Below are positions 62,401 to 64,000 of a stretch of DNA of 64,000 nucleotides, piece by piece. The notes below the pieces were generated by a model that worked only from the letters and a program-made list of their open reading frames with translations, searched no databases and was not told the origin of the DNA. Made by a program: the position numbers and the translations under genes. Positions within the stretch are counted from its first letter, which is position 1. The number at the start of each line of letters is the position of its first letter. Source of the stretch: Sisyra terminalis (taxonomy: Eukaryota; Arthropoda; Insecta; Neuroptera; Sisyridae); the NCBI GenBank assembly GCA_958496175.1, contig OY292279.1:186001-250000 (forward strand), given 5' to 3'.

Positions 62401-64000
62401 ACCGCAATGATATCCGCAAAAATAACCGCAATAATATCCGCAAAAATAACCGCAATGATATCCGCAAAAATAACCGCAAATATCACCGCAAAATAACCGC
62501 AATGATATCCGCAAAAATAACCGCAAATATCACCGCAAAATAACCGCAATGATATCCGCAAAAATAACCGCAATAATATCCGCAAAAATAACCGCAAATG
62601 TTACCGCAAAATAACCGCAATAATATCCGCAAAAATAACCGCAATGATATCCGCAAAAATAACCGCATTAATATCCGCAAAAATAACCGCAATAATATCC
62701 GCAAAAATAACCGCAATGATATCCGCAAAAATTACCGCAAATATCACCGCAAAATAACCGCAATGATATCCGCAAAAATAACCGCAATAATATCCGCAAA
62801 AATAACCGCAAATATCACCGCAAAATAACCGCAATGATATCCGCAAAAATAACCGCAAATATCACCGCAAAATAACCGCAATGATATCCGCAAAAATAAC
62901 CGCAAATATTACCGCAAAATAACCGCAATGATATCCGCCAAAATAACCGCAAATATTACCGCAAAATAACCGCAAATATCACCGCAAAATAACCGCAATG
63001 ATATCCGCAAAAATAACCGCAATGATATCCGCAAAAATACCCGCAATAATATCCGCAAAAATAACCGCAATGATATCCGCAAAAATAACCGCAAATATTA
63101 CCGCAAAATAACCGCAATGATATCCGCAAAAATAACCGCAAATATCACCGCAAAATAACCGCAATGATATCCGCAAAAATAACCGCAATAATATCCGCAA
63201 AAATAACCGCAATGATATCCGCAAAAATTACCGCAAATATCACCGCAAAATAACCGCAATGATATCCGCAAAAATAACCGCAATAATATCCGCAAAAATA
63301 ACCGCAAATATCACCGCAAAATAACCGCAATGATATCCGCAAAAATAACCGCAAATATTACCGCAAAATAACCGCAATGATATCCGCCAAAATAACCGCA
63401 ATGATATCCGCAAAAATAACCGCAAATATTACCGCAAAATAACCGCAAATATCACCGCAAAATAACCGCAATGATATCCGCAAAAATAACCGCAAATATC
63501 ACCGCAAAATAACCGCAATGATATCCGCAAAAATAACCGCATTAATATCCGCAAAAATAACCGCAATAATATCCGCAAAAATAACCGCAATGATATCCGC
63601 AAAAATTACCGCAAATATCACCGCAAAATAACCGCAATGATATCCGCAAAAATAACCGCAATAATATCCGCAAAAATAACCGCAAATATCACCGCAAAAT
63701 AACCGCAATGATATCCGCAAAAATAACCGCAAATATTACCGCAAAATAACCGCAATGATATCCGCCAAAATAACCGCAATAATATCCGCAAAAATAACCG
63801 CAAATATTACCGCAAAATAACCGCAAATATCACCGCAAAATAACCGCAATAATATCCGCAAAAATAACCGCAATGATATCCGCAAAAATAACCGCAAATA
63901 TCACCGCAAAATAACCGCAATGATATCCGCAAAAATAACCGCAATGATATCCGCAAAAATACCCGCAATAATATCCGCAAAAATAACCGCAATGATATCC
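59436..64000. repeat. Distal copy of the 4.6-kb segment (offset 39,050 bp)
   Basis: Repeats 20,386-24,950 and continues to the window edge. Its markers in order are CCGAAAAAATAACC then CATCGC (59,448-59,475), CCGCAATATATCC at 59,672, ATATCCACAAAAATAA near 60,154, CAAATAACACC near 60,171, ATTATCCACAAAAATAGCC near 60,660, GATCTCCGC near 61,300 and CCGCATTAATATCC near 62,663, all exactly 39,050 bp from their partners. The left join, near 59,435, falls inside ordinary monomers. Confidence 0.9.

Larger units (their letters stand above)
1..64000. repeat. Giant tandem satellite array of 23/24-bp monomers filling the whole window
   Basis: Every part of the window reads as head-to-tail half-units beginning CCGCAA (or a one-base variant). 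A 24-bp monomer is CCGCAATGATAT or CCGCAATAATAT followed by CCGCAAAAATAA. A 23-bp monomer is CCGCAAATATCA, CCGCAAATATTA or CCGCAAATGTTA followed by CCGCAAAATAA, or by CAGCAAAATAA after the ATTA form. All units have the same orientation. The plus strand is rich in A and C: the main A monomer has 11 A, 6 C, 3 G and 4 T. No unique sequence interrupts the array and neither end is in the window. Each full monomer carries two CpGs. Monomers with TGATATCC contain a GATATC (EcoRV) site, and those with AAATATTA contain AATATT (SspI). Arrays of this size are typical of eukaryotic heterochromatin; that placement is inference. No function is assigned. Confidence 0.97.

Noticed and set aside
1734..62828. 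Plus-strand frames starting at the ATG in CAAATGTTACC (RNDIRKNN- and AMISAKIT-type repeats)
   Set aside because: The ATG is a monomer variant, the frames stop within a few B monomers, and no ribosome-binding or splice context or non-repeat domain is present.
268..63992. Hundreds of overlapping minus-strand open reading frames of 60-200 codons
   Set aside because: They are periodic by-products of 24-bp units that lack stops in all three minus frames. Most start at TTG, they overlap in several frames, end at B monomers, and encode only permutations of the same 8-residue repeats.
1..64000. CRISPR array (regular short repeats)
   Set aside because: Repeats are contiguous, with no unique spacers of 25-40 bp, and no cas genes or leader are seen.
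1..64000. Plasmid iterons or a replication origin (direct repeats of 23-24 bp)
   Set aside because: Iteron groups are a few to a few tens of copies beside a rep gene; here there are thousands of copies and no gene.
1..64000. Telomere repeat array
   Set aside because: Units are 23-24 bp and do not match TTAGGG, TTTAGGG, TTAGG or similar motifs; no telomere motif was noticed.
1..64000. CENP-B box, which would support a centromere call
   Set aside because: No monomer has the required TTCG....A..CGGG pattern; a centromeric role can be neither claimed nor excluded from sequence alone.
1..64000. G-quadruplex potential of the minus strand (GCGG every 11-12 bp)
   Set aside because: Runs are only two G long with loops of about 9-10 bases, too weak for a confident prediction.
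1..64000. Phased A-tract DNA bending
   Set aside because: A-tracts recur every 23-24 bp, which is not close to a whole number of 10.5-bp helical turns, so bends would not add up cleanly.
1..64000. Promoters, terminators or TATA-like boxes
   Set aside because: TATAAT- or TATA-like strings arise from single-base monomer variants with no associated gene.

Overview
The window is 64 kb of one uninterrupted satellite DNA array. I found no gene, RNA gene, transposon, CRISPR array or stretch of unique sequence on either strand. All monomers lie in the same orientation. The smallest unit is an 11-12 bp half-unit that begins with CCGCAA. Two half-units make a monomer of 24 bp (type A: CCGCAATGATAT or CCGCAATAATAT, followed by CCGCAAAAATAA) or 23 bp (type B: CCGCAAATATCA, CCGCAAATATTA or CCGCAAATGTTA, followed by CCGCAAAATAA or its CAGC variant). 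From the lengths I estimate about 2,700 monomers. The scale and organisation suggest eukaryotic heterochromatin, for example pericentromeric, subtelomeric or sex-chromosome satellite. Nothing in the sequence identifies the species.

The array is hierarchical. One to four A monomers alternate with one B monomer, giving the common spacings of 47, 71, 95 and 119 bp. These combine into longer higher-order repeats (HORs), recognised by shared rare variants. From left to right: an irregular stretch (1-5,540) with a pair of 467-bp segments 3,908 bp apart; a 614-bp tandem pair (5,541-6,818); a mosaic with 791-bp and 462-bp offsets (6,819-10,899); a series of large HOR copies offset by 1,443/1,514, 2,743 and 3,226 bp (10,718-21,586); a 1,537-bp offset pair (21,271-23,637); a family with 874, 2,155 and 3,029/3,076 bp offsets (23,582-28,728); a 661/946/331-bp family with its own private variants (29,213-31,974); a 2,475-bp offset pair (31,975-35,174) enclosing a relocated piece of the 24.4-kb block; a 521/899-bp family (36,395-38,625); irregular array (38,626-42,457); a 1,303-bp pair (42,458-44,920); seven copies of a 189-bp octamer, one enlarged (44,993-49,090); 1,491- and 1,064-bp offset copies (47,755-51,174); a 1.9-kb segment repeated 6,120 bp away (51,230-53,154 and 57,350-59,321) around a second, separate 1,491-bp tandem (54,050-57,477); and finally a 4.6-kb segment (59,436-64,000) that closely repeats 20,386-24,950 at a distance of 39,050 bp and runs off the window edge.

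There are no genes to work together. The many apparent open frames on the minus strand are a by-product of monomer composition: 24-bp A monomers are open in all three minus-strand frames, each 23-bp B monomer shifts the frame by one and stops one of the three frames, and most apparent starts are TTG. What the window does show is a record of how a satellite evolves: in-register gains and losses of whole monomers, hybrid monomers at seams, serial amplification of ever larger blocks, and long-range block copying. Segment boundaries were located by eye from diagnostic variants and are accurate to about one monomer unless a seam is described exactly.
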